Source: Neospora caninum Liverpool (taxonomy: Eukaryota > Apicomplexa > Conoidasida > Eucoccidiorida > Sarcocystidae). Taken from it: a stretch of DNA of 64,000 nt. The DNA is taken from NCBI RefSeq assembly GCF_000208865.1, contig NC_018388.1, forward strand, positions 744,001-808,000, given 5' to 3'. This document shows, one piece after another, positions 46,765 through 58,900 of this stretch. The notes beneath the pieces are model-generated. The model was not told the origin of the DNA. It ran no database searches and was given only the letters and a program-made list of their open reading frames with translations. Positions within the stretch are counted from its first letter, which is position 1. Every line of letters begins with the position of its first letter. A program made the translations under genes and the position numbers.

Positions 46765-49700
46765 ATGTGCGGAATCCTTGCTATTCTGATGTCCCACCTG
46801 GGGCCAGACCGGCTGCGGCAACTGGCCCTTGAGCGCTCTCGCCTGTAAGTTGGCCACATAGTGGAAGCACTTATCCTGACAGGCCGGTGCCGGGAATCAA
46901 AAACAGGCATAGAGTCCTCGACCGTCGCCGTTCGTTGAACTGGAATTTGGGGAATCATACCGTTAGGCCAGGTGTGCCTCTTCCGTCTTCCGTCAGAACG
47001 CAAATCTGACGTGAAATGGATCATTTGGCTCACAGCTGCTGATCGTGCAGAGGCGTGGTGTGTGCCCACATCCCGGTCGATATGCACTGTGCGTACACGT
47101 GAACGTCCTTTTGGCTTTTCGGTGGAGCATCTGCCTCGAGGAGGAATTGTAACAGTGGAGGGTATGGATAGAGGCCTGTGACCACTTTCTCCAGGTTTTT
47201 TTGCGACATACTGTCTGTGAGGACGGACACACACCATGGAGAGAAGTCGCTCAACGGGTTTCGTGTGCCGCGAATGCAAACAGAACACACAGTTCCGTGA
47301 GCCGATTTTCGTCTGCGAATACGAGCTGAACCTAGCGGTTCCGGGGTCCCGCTACGCGACTCTTGGACGTTTGTCCTGCGTCGCTTGTCTCCAGTGTCGT
47401 CCCGCCTACACCATTATGGGACCGGGAGTCCTCCCCCCTTCGTCAAGATACATCCATCTTCACTTCCCCCGTCTCCAGCAGTTTGGATGTCTCTACGGTT
47501 CGCGTGCCTTGGAGTGGTTTTCGTGTGGCATTCCCTTCTTCGGTTGTTCACTAATAGGGGACCGCTGAGCTGTACAAACCTCTCACATCAAGGCGGCAAT
47601 ATGCAAAAAGTGCGAATTCATGCAGAAAAGAACTGTGCTATCGCGCTTGCTAGACAAAAGCCGCGGAACTCTGCGTTGGCAGCGGGGGGAGACTTTCTTA
47701 CGTTGTCGAGAAAGCGGTCCTGACTTCAGCTCCTCGTGAACTTGTGGGTTGTTTTCTGGCGCTTTCCTTTTCTGCCTCGCAGGTTGCGCCACCGCGGACC
47801 CGATTCGAACGGCGTGCACGTGCAAACGTACCCCGATTCGCTCTGCAGTGCGGTCGCCCACGAGCGCCTCGCCATCGTTGATCCGGCGACCGGAAAGCAG
47901 CCGCTGTGCGACGCGTCTGGCACCGGTACGCACGGCTTCAGCTGTCTGTACAACGCGCCCGCGGAAGGCGCGATCGCGGATTGTTGTCGTGTAGTCTCTT
48001 GTACTCAAAGTAAAGAAACCTGGTGCACACGGTTGCAGGCAAAACAGCTGGCGAACCATCAGTTTGTCCCGTCCTAAACCCACCCGTATGCGGCTTCGTT
48101 CATCCCCGAGTGTAACGAGTGGCGGTCTGTCGCTGCTGAGGCGACACCAAAAGATTTCCTGCCCCGCTCCAGTGTCATTTGTGTGACTTTAAGTCTCGAG
48201 ACACGGGCATGCAGAGTCGAACCGTCCGTGAGAGGTCGTACTCTGGCATCGCGTCTGCCCGTGCTGCCTGCTGGGTCGGTATGTGTGGTCCCCGTGGCCA
48301 GGAGTCGCGACAAAAGAGCAGGCGTTTTTCGGTGCAGGTTTTGTGCGTTGCCGTGGTGTTCGGCGTGTCCGCTGTCCGTTTAGGATTTAGTGTTTGTGTG
48401 CACTGTAGACAGTTTTTCACGGTAAACGCATCACTGGCGAACCGGGAGTGCGATCCTGCCAGAAGCGCTATCACTGACAGCAAATTCGTACAAGACTCTG
48501 AGGCCAAGGGGCTTCTTCTAACCCTTTGGGTTTCATCGTTCTCCACTTTTTTGGGGCTTTGCTGCGTCCCTCAGAATCAACTGGCCCTTCACGGATGACG
48601 GTAGCCCAGGCTCCCAGAGTGCTTGTGCTGCGCCGCGAGTGGAGAGGTGGCTCCTCGCAGATGAGGCACGTGGTGACGGCAGTCGCGAGAAGGCGTGTGT
48701 CTTGGGCGTACGGTGGCAACGTGTGAACTGGTCTACAGAAAAGGTCTTTCTTTTGAATGCGTGGTTTTTCGCAGTTGTGTGCGTGGCGAACGGAGAAATC
48801 TACAACCACGTTGAACTGACCCAGGCGATGCTTCCTCCGGAGGAAGTCGCGCAGTGGAAAACCGCAAGCGATTGCCAGCCTCTGCCATCCCTCTTCAAAT
48901 TTCACGGGGCGAGCATCTGCGACAAACTGGACGGAATCTTCAGCTTTGTCATCATCAACGGTTCCACAGGTCCGTCTGCGCCGCGCCGCTCCTTGTGGAG
49001 CTCTGGTCTGCGAGACCAACAAGAGCTGGGATTCGCATATCCACGTATATATATATATGTATATATATATCTGTAGTTGTAACTGCTTTATATGCTTATA
49101 TGAGCCCCTGTGGGGGTGTATAGAGTACACGATTCAGTGCATGCGTGCAACTATGTGGAGGAAGATACATCCGTATGTGTGAAGATGTGGATACGTTGGT
49201 ACACAGCATGTGCGAAGGTCCGAATGCGATGCTGCTTGCTCGGGTGGGGTGGGTCGCGTAGCCACGCTGTTATTCTGCGCGAGTAACACTTTTGGGAAAG
49301 GCCTCGAGAGATCGCCTCGGGGAGACTGGATTGGCGTTCTAGGAAGCCGACGAGGCGTGCGTTTCTTCGGCTTCCTTGTCCGTGTTGTAGGTGAATTCAT
49401 CGCTGCACGTGATCCACTAGGAGTCTGCTCACTTTACGTGGGCTACGCGTCCGACGGAAGCATTTGGTTCGCCAGCGAGTTGAAGGCTTTGACGAAAGAC
49501 TGCGAGCAAGTGACGGTGTTCCCCCCGGGACATTTTTATTTGTCGACGATCAACGAAGGCAAAGGCGGTTTCCAGCGATACTACAGTCCCTCCTGGTGGG
49601 GCCTCGAGAAGCCGCTGCCGACGTACCGCTGCGATCTGGGCCACTTGCGAGAGGCGCTCGAAGCTGCAGTTCGCAAGCGGCTCATGTGCGATGTGCCGTT

Positions 49701-52700
49701 TGGGCTGATGTTGTCGGGTGGCGTCGACTCGTCCATCATCGCTGCCATTGCAGCCAAGGAGTTCCAAAAAATGTCTGCGACCGAAAAAGGCAGTCACATC
49801 TGGACCAACCAGATCCACGCCTTCTCCATCGGATTGAAAGGCGCCCCCGATATGAAGTTCGCGAAAAAAGTTGCGGGTACGAATGCAAGCATACCGGCGA
49901 AAAGACATGCTGGGATTGGGGACCAGCGGGCACAAACGAGAGACACAAAGACGGGGGAACGGGGAGACGGGCACTTTAGACACTCGATTTGCGAACGCAA
50001 GAACCGAACGGCCAGTGCGGTGAGGCTTATCGTGGACAATTTCCTCTTGGAACTGCTACGCACACGAAAGGAAAGACCCGGCGTGCATTTATATGCACAT
50101 TTTATTCGTATTTTTCTGCGAGCGTGGTTCGTCGTGTACGTACACGGCAGAGGCAGGATCGGACTTTCGCGCAGTTTGCTGTGCCTTTTTCCGGGTAGAA
50201 ATGTAAAGAAAGGGGAGCCTAGGCAGTGGCATGCGTAAATATGAATATGCATGCCTGTCGAGACAGTCGGCTGGGTTTTGTGTGTTTGTGCGCACTATCT
50301 CAACTCAGATGTGCTGGGCACCGTCCACCACCAATTCACGTTCGAGGTGGAAGAAGGCCTCGACGCTCTCGACGACGTCATCTACATGATCGAGACGTAC
50401 GATATCACGACTGTTCGCGCTGCCGTTCCCATGTATCTCCTCTGTCGGTAAGGACGGCACGAAGCATCACAAGTCATTCCACGTCGTTTTTGTCCGTCGA
50501 ATTCAATTAGAAGTGGATCGCTCTGCCCGACGTATCGTTGCTCACTTTGACGAGGCGGCAGCCCTGGCGACAGGAGCCTCGTTCCAGCAGGCTCATTGCC
50601 CCGGTTTCTGGCAGACCAATGAAAATGCGCAAAATGTGCATCTCCTCGGGACACCGTTCAATCGTTGATTTTGTCCGTCGACTTCGTGTCCACCTTCTGC
50701 GATGAAAAGTCCCCAAATCACTTTACCCTCCGTCGTCTTCGCTGGCATGGGGTTCTCACGATGTGTGGTGGCTAGGGAGTTTGAATGCGTTCAAAAACCA
50801 CGCGCGTGTATGCAGATTTTGAGATTTGAATGGTAAGCGTGTTTCTATCTCTTTTTTGTCAGGACGATCAAATCCCTGGGAGTGAAGGTCGTCCTTACAG
50901 GCGAAGGAGCAGACGAAGTCTTTGGCGGCTACCTCTACTTCCACAGTGCCCCGAACAAGGAGGCTTTACACCGCGTACGTCTTCTGTTCCTCGCAGCAGC
51001 TCGTGCATAGAGGGAGCAGGAGAAACAGATCAGAGAATGGCGCAGATATGTGCAAGTAGAATCGAGACGGAAACCGCGCTGGCGGGACGAGCGCCAGCCG
51101 TTGGTCCGCTGCTTAAATGCCGTGCATGGCAACCGTACAACCGTAGCTCCATTTTTATCTGTTTCTTGTTTATTTGTGCTTCAAGTTCCGACGGTCGAGT
51201 CGCACTTTTTTCGGGGTCGGCAGACGCCGAACTCAACTGTTTCGTTCACCGCCGTGTAAGCTTCTTGCGTCGGCGCCCCTTTTCCATGTTCTTGACGCAG
51301 CATGTCTGGCTCTCTGCAGTGTGTCTCTGTGCGTTTTTCTTTCTCGTCGTATGTCTGCTCTTCGGGTAGGTCGTGCGTTTTGTGCTTCCTCATCACGCTG
51401 GGGCAGTTCCCTTCTTCGCTTTTTATCATCGGCTCTCATCTGGTGTTTTCTCTCGTTGCTTCAGGAACTGCAGACCAAGCTCAGTTTGGTGCATTATTAC
51501 GACTGTCTACGGGCTAACAAGGCGTCGATGGCCTGGGGAGTTGAGGCGCGCGTACCCTTCCTCGACCGGGTAGGAAGCGTGCCTAGTCGTCTGCCCCGCT
51601 TTGATTTCAAGATGGCGCGTTCGTGCACGGGGAGGGACCGGTGTCCTTGCCGTTCCACAGTGGCCAATCTGCATTTCGACTTCGATTTGTGCGTGGGTTC
51701 GCTCCGGGAGCAGACGCTGAATGGAAGTGCGGTGCTTTAGCAATGGGACTGGCTGTCTGTGATGGAGCTGTCCCCTCTGGAGGCCCAGGCGTCGCGTGAA
51801 GCGCACTCTTGTGGTCTGTCTTGGCCACATGCTCGGGGTTTCTGTCTTGCGTTTATCTCTCGTGTCCTACAGGGCTTTTTGGACTTTGCCATGTCCATCG
51901 ACCCCGAAGACAAGATGTGCACGAACGGAAGGATGGAAAAGCAGATTCTTCGAGATGCGTTCAAAGGATATCTGCCCGACGAAGTCCTCTACCGCCAAAA
52001 GGAGCAGTTCTCTGGTAGGCCAAAGGGCCGAGGCCGGTGCGCCTACAGAAACAGACCAGCACTTTTCTCTGAGATCACGTCCAGTCGGCTGAATGTCGCG
52101 ACTAGTGGCAGGCCTGAGTGTTGTGTGGAACCGCAATGTCTTGGAACAGCACACGGAGTGGTTTTTTCTTTTCGTTTTCTCTTTATGGGTAGCTGTCGCG
52201 TCCTGCGTTTGTGCTATCCTCTTGCCTTGCCGATCACAGACGGTGTCGGATATGAATGGATTGACCATCTCAAGAGCTACGCCGAGAGAAGGGTGACCGA
52301 CACTATGATGCGCAATGCGAAATTGCTCTTCCCGACCAACACTCCTGTAACGAAAGTAAGAATCGTGTGGAAGGTGAAACGGAAATAAGTGCAGAAGCAA
52401 AGGGGCACATACGGTGCTACCGGGGAACGACGAGAGGAGACTCCTGTGGAGAGATACGAAACGTTTATTTCTCTCATTTTTGGAGGACCAAGGAAACCGA
52501 ACGTGTAGCTACGGTGTGGCTGATCCGAGCGGGAGATTCCTGCCATAAACGCAAACTGGCACGCGTCACGAACGGATTTGCACAAAATGTCAAGTTACCA
52601 TCGGGAGTATGCTAAAGAAAACGGGAATCAACAGGGTAGCTTTTTAACTGCCGTTGTCCTGCTCCGGCGCGAGCGTCTCTTTATACAAGGTGCTTTCCAC

Positions 52701-53180
52701 GGAATGCCTTGTCCGTATGACGCCTCTCTAGTGTCTATTGTATTTTTTCTCATCAGGAAGGTTATCTTTACCGCATGATTTTTGCCAAGCACTTCAACAA
52801 AGGCAGCGCTGCACGTACGGTTCATACAGGCCCGTCAATTGCCTGCTCCACGGCCGCTGCAATTCAGTGGAACGCCAAATTTCAGTAAGCAGAAAAAATA
52901 AACTGGTTTGACTGAATGAACTCAGGGACGGCTTGTGCAGTGTATCGATTTCTCCTGCACGTCCTCTCTACGGTTCCCGTCGGTCCACGTGTCACTCGAC
53001 CTGTTGGGAATGTGTCCGTGCTATTTCGTCTGCTGTTTAGGGGCGCTTACGCGTATGACCGTTTTCTTAGAGTATTTTGAACCTATCATCTCGATTTGCT
53101 ATGTTTTTCTCAGGGTCAACGCTGATCAATCTGGAAGGGCTGTCGAGGTACACCAGTTCCATCACGGACGGAGGGAATAG
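46765..53180 (+). CDS. ASNS: Asparagine synthetase, glutamine-hydrolysing
   Basis: Eleven exons with consistent phases: 46765-46844, 47783-47925, 48775-48969, 49391-49876, 50309-50447, 50863-50974, 51465-51569, 51873-52014, 52240-52355, 52757-52884 and 53114-53180, giving 570 residues (E. coli AsnB has 554). It converts aspartate, glutamine and ATP to asparagine, glutamate, AMP and PPi in the cytosol. The class II amidotransferase domain starts MCGI, so Cys2 becomes the N-terminal nucleophile. It also shows [24 protein letters not shown] and the SDC aspartate. The ATP-pyrophosphatase domain has the P-loop SGGVDSS at residues 248-254, [36 protein letters not shown] and [11 protein letters not shown]. 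The C-terminal SGRAVEVHQ matches the AsnB end. It resembles AsnB-type enzymes more closely than a beta-lactam synthetase. The intron after 48969 uses the unusual donor GTCCGT. No targeting extension precedes Cys2. Confidence 0.96.
49044..49071. repeat. (TA)n microsatellite in an asparagine synthetase intron
   Basis: Two short TA runs joined by TGTA lie in the intron between the exons at 48969 and 49391. Confidence 0.85.
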
Positions 53181-55949
53181 GGTGAAAAGTTTGTACAACG
53201 TCGTTAGAGCGAAATAGGGGCATGTTACCGTGTAGCCGGAAACACGGACAGAGTGGAAACTCCCATATGTGGAAGTTTTCTGTAGCGGGTTTCCTCCGGT
53301 AAATGTTGTTCATATCAACAACCGGAGAGCCTCCGAGTTTGGCCTTGTATACACGCTTATCTTGGCGTACTTTCTCCGCTCAAGTAGGAAAAGGATGGCA
53401 GTGCCTGTTCGTGTTCAGTGCATACCTGTATAGTCGTGCCACGGGTTTGTCTGCGAAAGAACTCGAAAGAAGACGGAAACTTGACGGGGGCTTTCCCTGG
53501 CTGTGCAGCACGTTGTGTATTCCGATGCGAGGCCGTCCCACTTTCCGGCACTACACTAATTCAACTGCAGCATTTGTAGTCATTTCACAGTATATATTGT
53601 TAGTGCACCGCACAGAGATAGCTGGAGGGGTCACGGTTGAAATCCGTACAGTCCAGACGGAAGGTAGCCGGGTTGGTCTACGCGCATGTCTCCGCGGCTA
53701 CAGTTTTTCGTGAGTACCCGGGAATTTTCGCAGTGCGGTTGCTACAGGTGATGGTCCAAGGTGCACTTTGTGGCGCCCTCACGCCAGAAGAGACTTCTGC
53801 GTGGTCTCCGCTGGTTCAGGTGACAGCCAATAACCTTTCGTGTGGGCAGTGCAAATATGAGAAATTGTTTCATTTCATAGGAAATCAAAACCTCGTAAGC
53901 AACAAAATGAATGACCAGTGATCCGTCGAGCACTCACACAGCGGTAGCCTGCAATACCGTCAATTCACTTTCCATTTTTATCTCCTGTCCGGATCGTGCT
54001 AAGGGGAAACTGAACCAGACACTTCACCTGCAGTACGCTTAGCCAAAACGAAGAGGTAGGGAGGGATGAAGATACTTCACGAACCTAAATGGAGGACTAT
54101 ACATACCATCTTCTCTATTCACGCTGTGGGCCAGCCCGATGATCTGAATACGGTGAATGCCGAGCTACCGGTGTGCCACTATTGAGAGCGGATGGTTCTT
54201 TGCCTCTAGCTTGTGGAGTCGACGAGCTAAATGGTTATCCTTGCTGCAGAGGTACTGAGTAGCCACTGATATGCAGGTGAAAGCCCTCAGTGGGTTTAGA
54301 TTGTTTCACATCTAATGCAGTTTTGCAGAGTTCAACCAGGATCGTTTTCAATGGGAGAAATGCACTGCAGCTTGTTTGGAGCACCTTCAGCGCATGTACC
54401 GGACGCTGACCCTGCGGGAAACGCTAAGAAAACACAAAACATCTGCGTTAAAAGAGCGGGTTCTTTATCATCTGCACAGTCTCTCGATCCCGTTAGAGAC
54501 CTCTGGGCAGTGCGTGGAATTCACTTCCCGTTGGCGGGTCCACTGGCGTCTACTAGAACATCTCGGTAGAGTATGAACGCCCTTATGGATAGGAGACGAA
54601 TAAACAGCGGTGCTCCTTGGAGGCACTTCTTCCCCATGCACTTTTGCGTTCTGATAGTGGTAATTCAAGGAATGTACCTGGCAAACCATTTGTGTGTGGT
54701 CGTGGCTAGACCTGCCACAGTTCATGTGTTCTGAGGAGCGGCAAGTTAAAAGGTGAATGAAGAAAAAGAGAGAAACAATAAGTAGTGGAACTTGAGACTA
54801 CTGCAAAGGACATGTTTCGTGTTACTTCCGAAGAACACACTACAACGGATTGATTGTGGGAAACCGGTGTCAGCTGTCCTTCCTTGTGAGCATATGGAAC
54901 GGTAAGTTCTAATTCAGTGCAGACCAGCTTCATCTTTGTTGTGCAGTCTCACAGGAAGAGACGTGCGTCTGGGACACAGCGGGAAGTGAGCAACCCACAG
55001 TCCGGTGGTGACAATCTCCACCTTTGGACCACCAGCCCCCTTCTTTAAACCCGCCGTCCCATTGCTTCCCCTCTTGTTTCTTAAGGCTGGCTTGCCGTTT
55101 TTCCACAGTCAAAGAAAAGCATGCGATGATGCATGCGCAGTAAATTGACATGCCGAGAAGGCTCCAGGATTTTCATACATCAAAACCACTGCTCGCCAAG
55201 AGAAACTGGAATTGCAGCAGAATTACCAAGACCATTTGTGATACTGTTCTTGGGCTTTTCCGCCAGCTTAGGGTGGAAAATAGATTCCTGTTAGAACTCC
55301 TTTGGCACCCAAACCACAACTGGCGGAGAGATTTCTGCCCTTGTTGGTGGGTTTCTGCTTATCGTCAGAGTTGCGGCAGCCCTGACTGACGCGCATTAGG
55401 CTGCATAGTGCGCCGTTTTATTTCTCATTACAGCCAGGTCGTCGGCGCGACATGTTTTGACGAAAGCGTTGCCCGATCGTAGTATAGTCTTTTCCGTCTG
55501 AGTAGTCACGGCCACGTATCCCATAGAACACTTATGCAACCTATGGTCTAAAGGATGAAGACACCGGTAAAATGGCTCTGTGGCCAGTCTGTGCTGGGCG
55601 GGCATCATCTGCGTAAGCAAACCATCCGCCGATATAATTCCTGTGCGAAGAAGGAAACTGCCACGTTTGTTAGTCGTGCTTTCAGTTGCCTTTTTCCAGA
55701 GGATGAGGCCTCCTGAGTCACACGGTGAGTGTAACTTTTTTGAATCCTCAAAACCGAAACCCGTGAAAGTATTATGTCGTTTGTCGCCCCCAACTCACAG
55801 CGAAAAAACCATTCCGAAGCCGACCGGCAGATCTCATACCCTGAAATTAGTCAAGCAACAACGGTGTCGAAAACCGGTGCCTATCTGCGAGGGATGGCAT
55901 TTCCTAAACCTTACATCGCATGACAAACAGCTGAGGGATTGTCGAAACG
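53181..55949. other. Intergenic region before the WD40 gene
   Basis: This 2.8 kb lies between two genes in the same orientation. It is richer in A and T than the genes, with short frames only. It should contain the asparagine synthetase 3' UTR and the WD40 promoter. I see no RNA gene or repeat. Confidence 0.55.
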
Positions 55950-58900
55950 ATGGAAGACCCGACAGGATACAAACCTGTAGCAGTGTCATCAAATGGTCTC
56001 CGGACAACGTCCATTGTTCTCGGGAAGGAGAGCAGGGAAAGCATAGTTACAACTGGAGGCGGCGGAGCTGCCAGGCATAGTGTTATTGGTGTTTCTGTCT
56101 CTGATGGGAGTCGGAAAACGACGTTTGCAAGTTTTCGTCAATCTGGCGGGAGTCAAAAGCTCGCATCGCCTCGCGCCGCTCGTCGGTCCATCTATGCTAA
56201 GGCGGCAAAACTTGATAAACGGGCACCAGACGGGTCACTAAAATTTGTAGGAATTCCCGTAGGAGGTGGATCGTCCATGGATCAGAGTGAAGGTGAACCG
56301 GAGAAATCTCTGGCCTTTCACACTTGCTTGATCCGCCGACACGATGAGTTCTGGTCAAACAAAATCTCAGTACGATCCGACACAGAGCCTCCTCCTGAGA
56401 TTTTGTGTGTACATTATGATATCTCAGAAAAGAACTTGTTTCTAGGGCTAAGCACTGGGACGCTCATGGTATGGAAAGACGCATTTGAACCTGCCACTTC
56501 TTCCGATGCTCAGTCATCGTCCAATAACGACCATACTGTTATAAAAGCAAAAGAGCACTCAGGCGCAATCAGTTCTTTGGTCTTCGTTAGGACTCTTGCT
56601 CCGGATCGGGCGCTCCGAGACGATTGCAAAAATCAACGGAATGAACAAAAGCTGGGCGTGCCTGCCTCGGCTACTCTGCAAGGAGCTCTTGTCCACTCGA
56701 GATCTGTTGAGCACGAGGGTGGCTTTCTATTCACTGGGTCTGCTGACAGGAACATCAAGCTCTGGGTCGTGGAACCAAGGAGGCTAGCATGTGTGCGGAC
56801 GCTCTGTTTCCATGGCGGCACTGTTGTCTCCCTTGCATTCTGCTTCCCATACCTTTTCTCGGCTTCCACCGATGGCACTGTTCTAATATGCCGAGCTGAC
56901 CCGACGACGGGGAGCCTGAAATACCCCCAGTTCACTGTCGCGGAAAGGATTTTCGCGCACAGTATTTATCACCCCTGTAAGCGAAAGAGGCATCCTTCAC
57001 AATGAACAGCCTGGATAGGCGCTGTGGTTCTTTGATTGCCGCCCGTTCAGAATTCTTCCTGCTTTCCACACATTCCACAGCCAGTTGCAGGACAAAACGT
57101 CAGCAACAGAAGAGGGTATCGTTGTCACAGCTTCGATTGCCGCCGACGGTCACGTCCCCGTCTTGGCTCCTTTCCTGTTGGCCCATGGAACCGAAAGAGA
57201 TAGTGGCTCTGGCGCACGTAAGCCATCGTGCATGTGAGTGGCAGTCACTCGTAGATGTGAAATTGATGAGACCGGTTTCTCATGTCTTGACGCTAATGCT
57301 GCAAAGTCCAGCCTTCTTCCTGACCGGACTGACTCACTAGCTACAGTTCTGATATGGCTCGAACTAAAGCTATGGTAAAAAAGGAACAACTCTCTGGTGC
57401 GGTCTTGGCTCTGCCGATTCCTGCAGCAACGAAGCTCGTCCTGTCCAACAAGCAGGCGTGGTACGACAGCCTCGCAGTGCGCTGCAACGGAGATCGCATA
57501 TGCCTGTACTGTGGAGCCACGGATGGATCACTTCTTGTCCTGGATAACACACAGACGAACGTCCCAGCGAAACCCGTTGTGGGCAGAGGAGGAGCTCCTC
57601 CTATCAATCTGCATACACAGCAACGAGCGACGGTGTGGTCGGAAGCCAGAGAACGCGCCAGTACGGCGCTGGGGCGAGGAAGACTCTACAGCAGTTTGTT
57701 GTGCAACACATCCTGCTGGGGAAGTATCATAGGACAGGAAGCAGGAGAGGATGTGGGCCACCAGGGGAAACACCTAACAGGCGCAGCGTCCCCTGCCCGC
57801 GATACCATCCAGAGTGTCGCGGTAGCGGTCCCTTTCCGACTGCAGAATAAGCTAACAGTTCATGCTCTGGGCCTCCGACAAGTCTACGCGTTGCCTCTGG
57901 AGTCCGCAGTGGCAACTCTTGGCGGCGAAGCGTCGATCTCCGTTGTTGACCCGGTGGCTGGTCAGACCTCATGGAAAGAAGAAAATCCGGAAGGTTGCTG
58001 TTACTCCGCATGCGCTTGGATAAGCTCCTTAAACCTCCTGCTCGTCGGGGACGACTACGGATGCCTCTCTTTCTACAACATATACTCCAAAGAGCGTGTC
58101 CATTCGCAGCGGGTCACGGAGCATCGAATTGTTTCCTTGTGCCTCGCAAGCAGTAAGCTGGTTTCTGGATCCTAACGGCGTAGACAGATGATGCAAGGAA
58201 GGAAAGGCTACGAAGCGTTCCAATGCACGACCGACCCTCTGAGCCTCCCTGTGATTCACGTCCACAGGAAATTTCCCTGTTTTCATGAACAGACAATTTC
58301 GGGGTTGTATGCTAGGACCCGGATACTCAAGACAGCCGTCCCTAGCATGTGCTTGAGTACCTCTGTCGCCTTGTCCCCTGCTTTCCACGACAGATGCATT
58401 GCATGTGGTTGTTGGTACCGCCCACGAATTGCTTCTAGTGGAACTCGTCGAGGCGGCAGAAGAGGTTGCGCTCACCGGTCACCAAGGTAAGCGTCTACCA
58501 CATCGGGAGAATGTGGTCTATAGTTGTTGAACCGCTCGTCGGGGCACGCTTTCTTTTTCCTCTTCATTTCCTTTCCGTCAACTGTCCTCTAATCTACAAT
58601 GTTTGGCTGCAGGCGCGGTAACGAATATCTTGCGGCAGCAAACTGCAGAAGGCTGTTACATCTACTCGTCAGCAGACGACAAAGCAATCCGTCAGTAAGG
58701 ATGAGCTCTGCCAGCAGGGAGATTGTTCTGGCACTACCACGAATCGTGCCCCTACAGACCGGTAAACCTGTCGTTGGCAACCCGACTAACTTGCAAGGTC
58801 CTTGAGAAGTCGTATATCGGCCATGCTTTTTAATGATCAGGTGGGATGTACAAAAGGGTCTTTGTACGCGCGTTATCCGACATAAGTATGCGGACATCAC

